Assembly: GCA_030524425.1 (NCBI GenBank)
Contig: JAUNGN010000004.1
Coordinates: 1-64,000 of the forward strand
Reading direction: 5' to 3'
DNA from: Clostridia bacterium
Lineage (GTDB): Bacteria; Bacillota; Clostridia; Lachnospirales; CAG-274
Length of the DNA: 64,000 nt
Shown: positions 24,986 through 33,509 of the stretch, one piece after another
Position numbering within the stretch: position 1 is the first letter of the stretch
How the letters are laid out: each line of letters begins with the position of its first letter
Translations under genes and position numbers: made by a program
The notes under the pieces: generated by a model
Told to the model about the DNA's origin: nothing
Databases searched by the model: none
What the model saw: only the letters and a program-made list of their open reading frames with translations

Positions 24986-25303
24986 ATGTATGAATTTAAT
25001 TTTGCTGAACGACTTTCCTCCTTGCGTGAACAAAAGGGTGTTTCTGCCAGAGAAATGAGCTTAGCTATAGGACAAAATAAAAACTATATAAATCTCATTG
25101 AAAGGGGTAAATCACTCTCATCAATGCAGGCATTTTTTTACATTTGTGACTATTTACAAATAAGTCCCAAGTATTTTTTTGACTTTAACGTAGAAGCTCC
25201 AAAGAAATTAAATGATTTAATGCCTCAATTATCAAAACTTTCGCAATCTCAATTGGAAATAATAGAATCATTAATTGAAAAATTCACATCAAATAAAAAA
25301 TAG
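24986..25303 (+). CDS. XRE family helix-turn-helix regulator
   Basis: This 105-residue protein has an N-terminal Cro/CI-type helix-turn-helix (residues about 6-62): RLSSLREQKGVSAREMSLAIGQ, NKNYINLIERGKS for the recognition helix, and MQAFFYICDYLQISPKYFFDF. The C-terminal 40 residues are helical and probably dimerise. It is preceded by a palindrome array that covers its promoter, so it is probably autorepressed, perhaps together with the divergent ribbon-helix-helix protein. It resembles SinR-like or phage-repressor-like regulators; targets are unknown. The terminator stem begins with its stop codon. Confidence 0.88.
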   Translation: MYEFNFAERLSSLREQKGVSAREMSLAIGQNKNYINLIERGKSLSSMQAFFYICDYLQISPKYFFDFNVEAPKKLNDLMPQLSKLSQSQLEIIESLIEKFTSNKK

Positions 25304-25322
25304 CCGCCCTGTCAAGCGGCTA
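25301..25322 (+). terminator. terminator after the XRE gene
   Basis: TAGCCGC (25301-25307) pairs with GCGGCTA (25316-25322); the first three bases are the TAG stop codon. T-runs downstream are weak. Confidence 0.5.
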
Positions 25323-25416
25323 TATGCTTATTTCCGGCAGTGAGCCGTCTAAGCTGTTCCCTTTTGTGATTTGAAATAACGCAGTTATATATGAAGTGCA
25401 AGCAAAATAAATTCTA

Positions 25417-26184
25417 TTACTTAACTAAATCCAAAACACCTCTTATATCATCAATAACATAATCTGCACCGGCAGCAATAAACTTTTCTCTGACAGCATT
25501 TCTAATCTCTGTCTTTTCATTATCTGAAAGGCTGTTAAACTCCTCCTCAGACATAGCCATTAAGGAACTGCCCTCTATAACACCTACAGAAATTACACCT
25601 GCATTTTTTCCCTCTTTAATATCCGAAATTGTATCACCGATTTTAATAACATTTTCTACAGATGAAATTTCAAGCCTTTTCAAATTTTCAAATATCATGT
25701 ATGGATAAGGTCTGCCCATGTTGCTGACGGAATTAGGACTGAACCAGCAATCGGGACTATACCCAAATTCCTTAGCCTTTGGCACAACAATATTCATCAT
25801 TTCATCAGTATAGCCTGTTGTAGAGCCTATTTTAATGCCCCTTTCTCTTAACTTAGACACAACCTCAATTACATATGGCTTAGGCTCTGCATATTCAGAT
25901 ACAATATGAAGAATAGCTTTTTCGCTTTTATCATAAACCTTATCTACATCCTCATTGGTCGCTCTTCTGCCGTAAATTCTTTCCCACTCAGCAGAAATTC
26001 TTTCACCCTTAAGCATTTCATTAATGTGGTTCCATTTAAGCATACCCATAGGCGCCCTTACCTCATCAACTGTAGGCGTAATGCCAAATTCCTCAAAAGC
26101 CTTTATAAAAGCGCCAACAGGAGCAAAGCAGCCATAATCAACAGTTGTGCCCGCCCAGTCAAAAATAACAGCCTCTGTTTTCAT
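25417..26184 (-). CDS. phnX: phosphonoacetaldehyde hydrolase (phosphonatase)
   Basis: PhnX splits the C-P bond of phosphonoacetaldehyde to acetaldehyde and phosphate. The 255-residue HAD-family protein has the nucleophile Asp in VIFDWAGTTVDYG (residues 7-19), the Schiff-base Lys in APMGMLKWNHI (about residue 50), GSTTGYTDEMM (about 122-132) and KIGDTISDIKEG (about 183-194). The WAGTT and MGMLK pair is specific to phosphonatases. It is the last gene of the phn operon, with phnW 1 bp upstream, which feeds it its substrate. The 25304-25416 gap downstream shows nothing further. Confidence 0.96.
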   Translation of the reverse strand: MKTEAVIFDWAGTTVDYGCFAPVGAFIKAFEEFGITPTVDEVRAPMGMLKWNHINEMLKGERISAEWERIYGRRATNEDVDKVYDKSEKAILHIVSEYAEPKPYVIEVVSKLRERGIKIGSTTGYTDEMMNIVVPKAKEFGYSPDCWFSPNSVSNMGRPYPYMIFENLKRLEISSVENVIKIGDTISDIKEGKNAGVISVGVIEGSSLMAMSEEEFNSLSDNEKTEIRNAVREKFIAAGADYVIDDIRGVLDLVK

Positions 26185-26185
26185 A

Positions 26186-27283
26186 TTATATTTCCTCCTT
26201 TGATACTAAAAACTCTTTAATGATTTCATAAAGCCTTAAAATATCCTCTTTATAAATTTCACCTATGTTTCCAATTCTGAATGTGTCGGCAGTTGTTACC
26301 TTTCCGGGATAAATTGCATAGCCTCTGTCCTTAATATATTCATACATTTCATTAAAGGTGTAATTACAGCCTTCAGGGTAAAGGAATGTAGTAATAATAG
26401 GACCCTGATTATTATTAATATATGTATCAAAGCCTAATTCCTTCATCTTTTCAATAAGAAGGGCATTATTTTCACTGTATCTTTTACTTCTTGCAGCAAT
26501 TCCCCCCTCTGCCTCCATTTCCTCCATAGCCTTATTAAAAGCAAGTACTGTATGAGTAGGTGAAGTAAATCTCCACTTGCCGTCCTTATTCATTGTTTCC
26601 CACTGGTCATAAAGGTCAAGAGAAAGACTTCTTGCATTGCCCTTTGATGCAATAAGCTTTTCCTTATTGCATATTATAAATGAAAAGCCGGGAACACCCT
26701 GTATACATTTATTTGCAGAGCTTATAATAAAATCAATACCAATATTTTCAACATCAATATCCACACCGCCGAAGCTTGACATGGCATCTACAATGTAATT
26801 TCTTCCCATAGATTTTACAACTCTGCCTACCGCCTCAATATCATTTAATATACCTGATGTAGTTTCACTGTGTACCATAGCTACATAAGTAATTGAACTG
26901 TCTTTTTCAAGTATTTCCTTAATTTTATCGGCAGACGGCACTTTATCATAAGCCTCCATATATGCAGCATAGTCAAGCCTTAATCTGTCGGCAATATGGC
27001 ACATTCTCTCACCGTAAGCACCGTTAGCTGCAATAAGCACCTTATCACCTTCACCGATAACTGACGAAAACACAGACTCTACACCAAAGGTACCGCTGCC
27101 CTGCATAAGAACAGCCGTATATCTATCCTCACTTACGTGAGCAAGCTTTAAAAGCTTTTTTCTGATATTTTGAGTAATAACCTTATATTCATCATCCCAT
27201 GTACAATGGTCAAAAAGCATTTCTTTTTTTACCGTATCAGTTGTAGTCAGGGGACCCGGAGTAAGCAATTTATAATTCTTCAT
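26186..27283 (-). CDS. phnW: 2-aminoethylphosphonate-pyruvate transaminase
   Basis: PhnW moves the amino group of 2-aminoethylphosphonate to pyruvate, giving phosphonoacetaldehyde and alanine. The 365-residue PLP enzyme begins KNYKLLTPGPLTTTDTVK, and has LMQGSGTFGVESVFSS (about residues 59-74), VHSETTSGILNDI (about 136-148) and the PLP Lys in ISSANKCIQGVPGFSF (about 193). It lies between the transporter genes and phnX, with a 23-bp gap to phnS and 1 bp to phnX. The family is distinct from serine-glyoxylate aminotransferases by the TPGPL start and the phnX link. Confidence 0.96.
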   Translation of the reverse strand: MKNYKLLTPGPLTTTDTVKKEMLFDHCTWDDEYKVITQNIRKKLLKLAHVSEDRYTAVLMQGSGTFGVESVFSSVIGEGDKVLIAANGAYGERMCHIADRLRLDYAAYMEAYDKVPSADKIKEILEKDSSITYVAMVHSETTSGILNDIEAVGRVVKSMGRNYIVDAMSSFGGVDIDVENIGIDFIISSANKCIQGVPGFSFIICNKEKLIASKGNARSLSLDLYDQWETMNKDGKWRFTSPTHTVLAFNKAMEEMEAEGGIAARSKRYSENNALLIEKMKELGFDTYINNNQGPIITTFLYPEGCNYTFNEMYEYIKDRGYAIYPGKVTTADTFRIGNIGEIYKEDILRLYEIIKEFLVSKEEI

Positions 27284-27306
27284 TTCTTTAATACCTCATT
27301 TTCTAT

Positions 27307-28284
27307 TTATTTACAGCTGTCTGAAAATTCCTGATGCTTTTTAAGAAGGTCAACTGTTAAAGGCTCCTTAAAGGTCTTGGGATTTCCTGATGAGTTTGCA
27401 GGATCTGCCGTTTCATCATTGTATAAAGGAATAGGATAAGTCTTTAAAAGGTCTGCTCTGCCATTCTTAATAATACATTCTGCCATTTCCATAGCTAAAG
27501 GATTTGCATTTTCCTTATCAATTACTGCAACAGATTCAGTAAGAGAGAAGTTACCTTCTGCCGGATCAACATAATCAATAGGAAGACCCTCTGCCTTGTC
27601 GGCAACGGCCTGATGTCTTAAACCAAAGCCTATGGCAACCTCGCCTGCTCTTACCTTCTTAATAGGTCCTGAGCCTGAATCCTCAATATGTACACCTGCA
27701 TTTTCATAAATTGCTGAAAGAATTTCCTTTGCTTCAGTCTCATCATATTCATTTAAAATATCCTGAATTAATAACCATGCAGTAGATGAGCTGTTAATAT
27801 CGGTTACTGAAATATTATCCTTATAAACAGGATTTGCAAGATCCTTTATAGATGTCGGCATAGGTAAATTTTCTGATGCCATAAGTCCCGTATTTACAAT
27901 TATTGCACCCTCCTGTGCAGTGATTGGAGAGCAATAGCCTGCCACCTCATCAATGGTATTCTTATCAAATGTAAGGTCTGCAAACATATTGTTAGCCTCC
28001 TGAGCAGAGTCAATATAGAATGTACTCATTGTTATAAGATCAGCCTCTATATCCTTGCCCTCTGCCAAAAGCTTGCCGCCAAGCTCAGAGGTACCAAATG
28101 TTGAGAACATATACTGACCCTCATAGCCGTTGCTGTCAAGAGCCGTTTTCATAGCCTCAACTGCCTCGTCATCGGCATTTGAATAAATGATAACCTGCTC
28201 ATTTGCTGAATTTGTACCACAGCCTGCCAAAAAAGATACTGACATTGCTGCTGTTAATAATAATGCTGTTAATTTAATTTTCAT
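27307..28284 (-). CDS. phnS: 2-aminoethylphosphonate ABC transporter, substrate-binding lipoprotein
   Basis: This 325-residue solute-binding protein of the iron/thiamine/aminophosphonate type (PhnS2-like) has a lipoprotein signal peptide: a hydrophobic stretch followed by the lipobox SFLAGC, with Cys at about residue 22, so it is anchored outside the membrane. The mature part has VIIYSNADDEAVEAMKTALD at its start and the type II periplasmic-binding fold features SSSTAWLLIQDIL and AIGFGLRHQAVADK. The start overlaps the end of the permease gene by 11 bp. Within this operon the ligand is almost certainly 2-aminoethylphosphonate. Confidence 0.93.
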   Translation of the reverse strand: MKIKLTALLLTAAMSVSFLAGCGTNSANEQVIIYSNADDEAVEAMKTALDSNGYEGQYMFSTFGTSELGGKLLAEGKDIEADLITMSTFYIDSAQEANNMFADLTFDKNTIDEVAGYCSPITAQEGAIIVNTGLMASENLPMPTSIKDLANPVYKDNISVTDINSSSTAWLLIQDILNEYDETEAKEILSAIYENAGVHIEDSGSGPIKKVRAGEVAIGFGLRHQAVADKAEGLPIDYVDPAEGNFSLTESVAVIDKENANPLAMEMAECIIKNGRADLLKTYPIPLYNDETADPANSSGNPKTFKEPLTVDLLKKHQEFSDSCK

Positions 28285-29905
28285 TTGAATTTTTCCTCCT
28301 GTTTGCTAAATAGTTAAATATAACCTTTGCTGCTAAATTAGTAACAAGTATTAATAAAGATAAAACAAATATTTCGTTAAATTTTGCAAAATGCTGCAAT
28401 TCCTTAATTTTCGTTGTAATAACCATAGTTCTTGCCCCTGCAATAAATATTACCGCACTTACCGTGACCATTGCATTTACAAAATAATAGCTAAAAACCT
28501 CCAAAAGGGTAGTAAAGGCATTGGGAGTAACAACTCTTATAATAGTTTTCATCCAGTTATCCCCCATAAGCCTTGCAGTAGTTTCCCACGACCTGTTCAT
28601 CTTTGACAATGAATTTTTCATCATAAGGTAAGGTGTTGAGAAAAAATGAACAATGTTACATAGTATTATAATTGCAAATGTATTATGGAGCGGACCTCCC
28701 TTAAAGGCAAGGAGAAAGGCTATACCAAGCACCATACCGGGTATTGTGTTTGTTACAACCGATGAGGTTTCAAGCACCTTTTTAATTCTTTCATCCAAAT
28801 TACTTCTTGCCGTAATAAGTGTAGCGCCATAAGCTATTACAGTACCTATAACGGCCGTAAGTATTGCTGTAATAAGGGAATTTTCATAAACCCCAACAAG
28901 ATTATTGTCTGAAAATACAGTCTTTACATTGTCAAATGTAAATGAAATGTCATAAGGCCAGCCTTTTACAAAAGGTATAAAGACTATCACACTAAATATG
29001 GTAATTATTGAAAATACAACCCCAAGAGAAAATATACTGCATAAAATATCTCTTGCTTTTGATTTTGTAAGCTCAATAGTTGATATTTTATTGTATCGTA
29101 TATTGTATTTTTCAATTATTGTAAGACCTATAATACTTACAACAGAGGGCAAAAGCATAACAATAGCCACAACTGCACCGTTGTTAAAATTAGGAATTGC
29201 ACCAAGCATTTCCTCATAAAGCACTGAAGCCACAACATCAAACTTGCCTCCTACTGATGCCGGAATGCCAAAGTCAGTAAAACATAAGAAAAAGCACTGT
29301 ATAACAGAACATGTAAATGTACCTGCCAAAGGTCTTAATATTGTCATCCACAGTGTATTTAACTTATTATCCCCCATTACTCTTGACACTATCATAAACT
29401 TTTTGTCAAGATAAAGAATGGTATTGTTAATAAGCATAAACGAAATAGGCAGTGTATAAATAAGATAACCCAGCAGCAAACCCTTATACCCATAAATATC
29501 AAAAAGCTGTCTGCCTAAAATTTTAGTTACAAGTCCCTGCTTACCAAAGGAATAAATAATGGCAAATCCATATGTAATAGTCGGCAGAAACATAGGAAGT
29601 ATGGCAACGGCACCTATTATTTTTTTAACATATTTATTTGCATTTGTATAATTAATTGTATATGCCATCATAAATGCAATAAATGTTGAAAGCAGGGCAC
29701 TTACCACCGAAATATTAATACTGTTTAAAAGGGCTGTTAAAAAATTCTTTTCAGTAATTACATTTATATAATTTTCAAGACCAAAGCCTCCGTCACATTC
29801 AAAGCTCTTTAATGCAAGCTTTATTGCCGGAAAGAACAAAAAGACGGCAAAAAACAATATAATTAAAACAAATATAATTTTAAGTTCAGTATTTTTGGTT
29901 TTCAT
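28274..29905 (-). CDS. phnU: 2-aminoethylphosphonate ABC transporter, fused permease
   Basis: This 543-residue membrane protein has two ABC permease domains in one chain (about residues 1-270 and 280-543), each with about six membrane segments and an EAA-type loop (VMGDNKLNTLWMTILRPLAG at about 180 and LMGDNWMKTIIRVVTPNAF at about 455). This is the PhnU2 layout, like the ferric-ion permease FbpB; in the classic enterobacterial system PhnU and PhnV are separate. ATG at 29905, with AGAGGTG upstream, is preferred to 29929, which would lie inside phnT. The ATPase gene is immediately upstream and the binding protein downstream. Confidence 0.92.
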   Translation of the reverse strand: MKTKNTELKIIFVLIILFFAVFLFFPAIKLALKSFECDGGFGLENYINVITEKNFLTALLNSINISVVSALLSTFIAFMMAYTINYTNANKYVKKIIGAVAILPMFLPTITYGFAIIYSFGKQGLVTKILGRQLFDIYGYKGLLLGYLIYTLPISFMLINNTILYLDKKFMIVSRVMGDNKLNTLWMTILRPLAGTFTCSVIQCFFLCFTDFGIPASVGGKFDVVASVLYEEMLGAIPNFNNGAVVAIVMLLPSVVSIIGLTIIEKYNIRYNKISTIELTKSKARDILCSIFSLGVVFSIITIFSVIVFIPFVKGWPYDISFTFDNVKTVFSDNNLVGVYENSLITAILTAVIGTVIAYGATLITARSNLDERIKKVLETSSVVTNTIPGMVLGIAFLLAFKGGPLHNTFAIIILCNIVHFFSTPYLMMKNSLSKMNRSWETTARLMGDNWMKTIIRVVTPNAFTTLLEVFSYYFVNAMVTVSAVIFIAGARTMVITTKIKELQHFAKFNEIFVLSLLILVTNLAAKVIFNYLANRRKNSNEN

Positions 29906-29918
29906 AACACACCTCTGA

Positions 29919-30674
29919 TTATACTGCACAGCTTCTGTTGAAAAGAGTAAGAATATTATTTCTCTTTATTTCAAGCTGATTTAATATAAACTCCTTAACA
30001 AACATATTGCTTGGCTTGTTTATAATCTGTTCAGGTCTGTCAAACTGAGAAATATGTCCCTCATTAATTATAAGCACCTTGTCGGATAATGTAAGAGCCT
30101 CCTCAGGGTCGTGAGTTACAATAATTGTTGTCAGATTAAATTCCTTAGCAATAGTCTTAATTCTGTCCTTTATAGACTCCTTAATAACACCGTCAAGAGC
30201 ACTTAAAGGCTCGTCAAGCAAAAGCACCTTTGGCTTCATTACCATAGTTCTTGCAAGAGCAACTCTTTGCTTCTGACCCCCTGAAAGCTGGTCAATATTT
30301 TTATCTATATGTTCTCTTAAGCCTAAAAGGTCAATAAGGTCATTAACCTCTTCCTCAGTTGAAATATTTGGCTTATTTCTTAAGCCGTATGTAATGTTCT
30401 TATAGGCATTAAGGTTTGGAAAAAGAGCATAATCCTGAAAAACAAGGTTAAACTGTCTTTTCTCCATAGGTACATTTGTAATATCCTCTCCGTCAAATTC
30501 AATTTCTCCGCTGTCAGTATCCGTAATACCCAAAATAATGTTAAGCAAAGTAGTTTTACCGCTTCCTGAGGGTCCGAGTATTGACACAATTTCACCTGTG
30601 TTAATTGTCAAATTGATGTCCTTTAAAATATCAACACCATCAAAGCTTTTTTTTATGTGTTTAAGTTCAAGCAT
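29919..30674 (-). CDS. phnT: 2-aminoethylphosphonate ABC transporter, ATP-binding protein
   Basis: This 251-residue ABC ATPase is of the CysA/FbpC/PhnT type. It has Walker A LGPSGSGKTTLL (residues 35-46), Q-loop NLVFQDYALFPNLNA (about 80), signature QLSGGQKQRVALART (about 128-142), Walker B VLLLDEPLSALD (about 150-161) and the switch His in IIVTHDPEEAL. It lacks the long C-terminal TOBE regulatory domain of CysA/MalK proteins, so it is a short form. It is the first gene of the phn operon and has its own promoter. Confidence 0.94.
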   Translation of the reverse strand: MLELKHIKKSFDGVDILKDINLTINTGEIVSILGPSGSGKTTLLNIILGITDTDSGEIEFDGEDITNVPMEKRQFNLVFQDYALFPNLNAYKNITYGLRNKPNISTEEEVNDLIDLLGLREHIDKNIDQLSGGQKQRVALARTMVMKPKVLLLDEPLSALDGVIKESIKDRIKTIAKEFNLTTIIVTHDPEEALTLSDKVLIINEGHISQFDRPEQIINKPSNMFVKEFILNQLEIKRNNILTLFNRSCAV

Positions 30675-30721
30675 AATTATTTCCTCCGTTTTTTTGCTTC
30701 ACAATGCGTTCGAACAAGGTA

Positions 30722-30750
30722 AATATATCAATTCAAATTTCCTTTTTCAA
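30722..30750 (-). promoter_or_regulatory. phn operon promoter
   Basis: On the minus strand, TTGAAA (30745-30750), a 17-bp spacer and TATATT (30722-30727) form the promoter, 48 bp before phnT. A TGTAG-N5-CTACA dyad lies 67 bp further upstream. Confidence 0.6.
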
Positions 30751-30816
30751 CAAAATCCATATTAAAAAAATGTAAAGTAAATGTAAGATAACATCAGGCT
30801 TTTACCCATTTTAAAA

Positions 30817-30831
30817 TGTAGTTTTTCTACA
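30817..30831. promoter_or_regulatory. candidate RpiR operator upstream of phnT
   Basis: A perfect dyad TGTAGTTTTTCTACA lies between the rpiR terminator and the phn promoter. It shares the TGTA-N7-TACA plan with a site directly upstream of the rpiR start. Confidence 0.5.
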
Positions 30832-30832
30832 A

Positions 30833-30872
30833 ATAAAAAAATAGCCTATGGGGTTCAATTCTCCACATAGGC
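30833..30872 (-). terminator. terminator of the RpiR gene
   Basis: AGCCTATG-g-GG pairs with CC-a-CATAGGCT (30843-30872), followed on the minus strand by seven T. The TGA stop codon (30855-30857) lies inside the loop region. Confidence 0.8.
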
Positions 30873-31715
30873 TCTTGATTTTATAAGTCTGCTGTTATTT
30901 TCAAGTATTTTTGTATATCTGTCATAATCACTCAAAATAACACCCATATACAGCATATCCACAATAGCAAGCTGTGTTACTCTTGAAAAAATTGCATCGC
31001 CGTACAAAAACTGCTCATTATCACAGGTCAGTACAATATTTCCGTATTTTGATATTACCGAATGTTCAAAATTAGTGATTACAAGTGTTTGGGCATTTTT
31101 GTTTCTGGCAGCCTTAAGGACATCTACAGTATTGCGTGAGCAGCCCGAATAGGATATGGCTATTGCCAAATCTTTTTCAGTCATACCGTTAGCCGCAACA
31201 GACTGCAAATAATAATCATCATATATATTGCAATTGATGCCAAGATAAACAAGCTTTGTCATTAGGTCATAGGCTGTTACGGCAGAATTTTCAACATAAA
31301 AAATCACTATTTTTCCCGCTTTGGTAATAGCATTTACAGCCTGTTTATAATGTTCAACAGATATTGTTTTAAGTGTCTTTTCAAGCTTATCTACAGCCGT
31401 TCCTATAATATTTGAGGGAATTTCATCAAGGCTGTTATTTTTGTTAATATCAAAGCCATATAAAGGAGAGGTCTTGTTTTTTGAACCAACCTCTTCAGCC
31501 ACAGCAAGCTTAAACTCCTTGTAGCCATCATAGCCTATTGCTCTTACAAATCTTATAATTGTTGGCTGACTTACTCCTGCCAGTTCCGAAACCTCCACTA
31601 TGGACAATTTGTAAATATCCCCCATATTTTCCAATATAAAATCAGCAGTTCTTTTTTCCGACTTGGTAAGTTTATTGTATTGCTTTTTTATACTAAAATC
31701 TATACCCATATTCAT
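30855..31715 (-). CDS. RpiR/MurR family transcriptional regulator
   Basis: This 286-residue regulator has an N-terminal helix-turn-helix (about residues 5-80: LTKSEKRTADFILEN, SIVEVSELAGVSQPTIIRFVRAIGYDGYKEFK) and a C-terminal SIS sugar-phosphate-binding domain (about 125-265: GKIVIFYVENSAVTAYDLMTKLVYLG and AIAISYSGCSRNTVDVLKAA). It lies directly upstream of the 2-aminoethylphosphonate operon in the same direction, with its own terminator, and both control regions share a TGTA-N7-TACA dyad. It is therefore the probable phn regulator; the effector bound by the SIS domain is unknown. The AAGGGAT site favours ATG 31715 over ATG 31709. Confidence 0.88.
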   Translation of the reverse strand: MNMGIDFSIKKQYNKLTKSEKRTADFILENMGDIYKLSIVEVSELAGVSQPTIIRFVRAIGYDGYKEFKLAVAEEVGSKNKTSPLYGFDINKNNSLDEIPSNIIGTAVDKLEKTLKTISVEHYKQAVNAITKAGKIVIFYVENSAVTAYDLMTKLVYLGINCNIYDDYYLQSVAANGMTEKDLAIAISYSGCSRNTVDVLKAARNKNAQTLVITNFEHSVISKYGNIVLTCDNEQFLYGDAIFSRVTQLAIVDMLYMGVILSDYDRYTKILENNSRLIKSRAYVEN

Positions 31716-31725
31716 AATGATCCCT

Positions 31726-31740
31726 TGTAAATAATCTACA
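31726..31740. promoter_or_regulatory. candidate RpiR autoregulatory operator
   Basis: TGTAAATAATCTACA has the same half-sites and 7-bp spacing as the dyad upstream of phnT. It lies next to the ribosome binding site of rpiR, which would suit autorepression. The rest of the 299-bp gap (31716-32014) holds AT-rich promoter-like DNA and the ychF terminator. Confidence 0.45.
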
Positions 31741-31895
31741 AAATTTTACAGTCAAAAATTTATACAATCTCAATTTCAAACTTTTAATACTTTTTTATTA
31801 TAACAAATATGTAATATATTGTCTGTAAATTCAGGGTTAAATTTTTGTAAAATGCTAAATTCGCAAAAACTTATTTAAAAAAATCTACAAAAAAA

Positions 31896-31920
31896 GACCT
31901 TACCCAAGTTGGATAAGGTC
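31896..31920 (-). terminator. terminator of ychF
   Basis: GACCTTA-c-CC pairs with GG-a-TAAGGTC across AAGTT, followed on the minus strand by a T-run of seven. It lies about 95 bp past the ychF stop. Confidence 0.8.
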
Positions 31921-32014
31921 AAAAATGAACCCGTTTAATTTTCTATGCAATACAAAAGCTTATTGTAAACCAATGGCAGGCAGTTATTTTAACAAAGCTT
32001 AAAACTCTGTTATT

Positions 32015-33109
32015 TTATACATTAAATCTAAATAATATTACATCTCCATCCTTAACAACGTAATCCTTACCCTCACTTCTGTAAACACCTGCTTCCTTAG
32101 CAGCAGTAATTGAGCCAAGTCTTACCAAATCATCATAAGTAACAACCTCAGCCCTTATAAAGCCTCTCTCAAAATCAGAATGTATTTTACCCGCTGCCTG
32201 TGGTGCCTTAGTACCTTCAGTAATGGTCCATGCTCTTACCTCAGTTTCACCGGCAGTAAGGTAGCTTATAAGTCCAAGTAAAGCATAACTTGCCTTAATA
32301 AGTCTGTCAAGACCGCTTGATTCACAGCCTAAATCAGCAAGAAATTCCTGCTTTTCATCATTTTCAAGCTCAGCAATTTCTTCTTCTATCTTAGCACACA
32401 CAACAAATACACCTGAACCCTCTTCTTTTGCAAGCTCTCTTACAGCCTGAACGTGTGTATTGGATGCTCCGTCATCGGCTAAATCCTCTTCTGCAACATT
32501 GGCAGCATATAAAACAGGCTTTCTGCTTAAAAGAGTAAGGCTGTCAGCAAAGGCAGCATCCTCATCATCAAATTCAAGACTTCTGGCATTTTTGCCCTCT
32601 TCAAGAGCCGCCTTAATTTCCTTTAAAACAACAAGCTCCTTAGCTAAAGACTTGTCATTCATAGCCTGCTTTTGAGTTTTTGCAATTCTCTTGTCAACTA
32701 CTTCAAGGTCAGCAAGCATAAGCTCAAGGTTAATTGTTTCAATATCTCTTACAGGATCAACCTTTGCGTCAACATGAACAATGTTGCTGTCCTCAAAGCA
32801 TCTTACAACATGAACAATAGCGTCAACTTCTCTTATATGAGAAAGGAACTTATTACCCAAGCCTTCGCCCTGACTTGCACCCTTAACAAGACCTGCAATA
32901 TCCACAAATTCAATAACTGCGGGAGTTACCTTTTGAGTTGTGTACATATCAGCAAGAACATCAAGTCTTTTGTCAGGCACCGGAACAATGCCCACATTAG
33001 GGTCAATTGTGCAGAAGGGATAATTTGCAGATTCAGCACCGCCTCCGGCAAGGGAATTAAATAATGTACTCTTGCCAACATTAGGCAAGCCAACAATACC
33101 TAGTTTCAT
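32015..33109 (-). CDS. ychF: redox-regulated ATPase / GTPase YchF
   Basis: YchF (OLA1) is a universally conserved Obg-family NTPase that prefers ATP and binds ribosomes. The 364-residue protein begins MKLGIVGLPNVGKSTLFNSL with the P-loop at residues 8-15, has switch II DIAGLVKGASQGEGLGNKFL (about 68-87), an altered G4 motif (YAANVAEED, about 200, in place of NKXD) typical of ATP preference, and ends with the TGS domain (RAWTITEGTKAPQAAGKIHSDF). The upstream-open frame begins at 33142, but AAAGGAG sits before ATG 33109, where the family starts. Confidence 0.97.
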   Translation of the reverse strand: MKLGIVGLPNVGKSTLFNSLAGGGAESANYPFCTIDPNVGIVPVPDKRLDVLADMYTTQKVTPAVIEFVDIAGLVKGASQGEGLGNKFLSHIREVDAIVHVVRCFEDSNIVHVDAKVDPVRDIETINLELMLADLEVVDKRIAKTQKQAMNDKSLAKELVVLKEIKAALEEGKNARSLEFDDEDAAFADSLTLLSRKPVLYAANVAEEDLADDGASNTHVQAVRELAKEEGSGVFVVCAKIEEEIAELENDEKQEFLADLGCESSGLDRLIKASYALLGLISYLTAGETEVRAWTITEGTKAPQAAGKIHSDFERGFIRAEVVTYDDLVRLGSITAAKEAGVYRSEGKDYVVKDGDVILFRFNV

Positions 33110-33144
33110 AATAAAATTTCTCCTTTGTTTGTATCTATACATTA

Positions 33145-33173
33145 AAATAGACGGTAAGAAAAACCGTCTATTT
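33145..33173 (-). terminator. terminator after the 60-residue membrane protein gene
   Basis: AAATAGACGGT (33145-33155) pairs perfectly with ACCGTCTATTT (33163-33173). It separates this gene from ychF. Confidence 0.85.
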
Positions 33174-33186
33174 CATAATCAAAAAA

Positions 33187-33369
33187 TTAATCTCTGTTAG
33201 CAACAGCACCGGTAAGTAATCCTAAAAGAAATACTAAGAATGCTATGCCCAATGTGCAAACAGCTAACTTTGGCTTATCCTCTTCGGGAATAAATGTGCC
33301 CTTTAAAACATGTGACTTTGCCTCCTCGGCAGCGGCACGGTAATGCTTTCTTGGTCTTGCGTATCTCAT
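33187..33369 (-). CDS. small C-terminally anchored membrane protein
   Basis: I do not recognise this 60-residue protein. It has a basic N-terminal half (RYARPRKHYRAAAEEAKSHV), a short acidic loop (PEEDKPK) and one hydrophobic segment at about residues 34-56 (LAVCTLGIAFLVFLLGLLTG), ending in NRD. This predicts a tail-anchored membrane protein with the basic part in the cytoplasm. The strong GGAGG before ATG 33369 and the private terminator support a real gene. No operon partner is present. Confidence 0.65.
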   Translation of the reverse strand: MRYARPRKHYRAAAEEAKSHVLKGTFIPEEDKPKLAVCTLGIAFLVFLLGLLTGAVANRD

Positions 33370-33457
33370 ATAAATTACCTCCTTCAAAAATTACGCTATC
33401 TTATTATAAAATTATACCACATTTAATTAAATTATAAAAGAGAAATTTTTATTAATA

Positions 33458-33486
33458 TTGCTAAAATATGGTTAAAGGTGTATACT
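33458..33486 (+). promoter_or_regulatory. promoter of the NUDIX gene
   Basis: TTGCTA (33458-33463), a 17-bp spacer and TATACT (33481-33486) form the promoter; the leader is under 20 nt. Confidence 0.6.
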
Positions 33487-33509
33487 AATAAAAAACGGAG
33501 GTGTTATAA

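Noticed and set aside
24827..25033. Minus-strand open frame of 68 codons across the palindrome array
   Set aside because: It begins inside the XRE gene on the opposite strand, has no ribosome binding site, and its composition follows the AT-rich palindromes.
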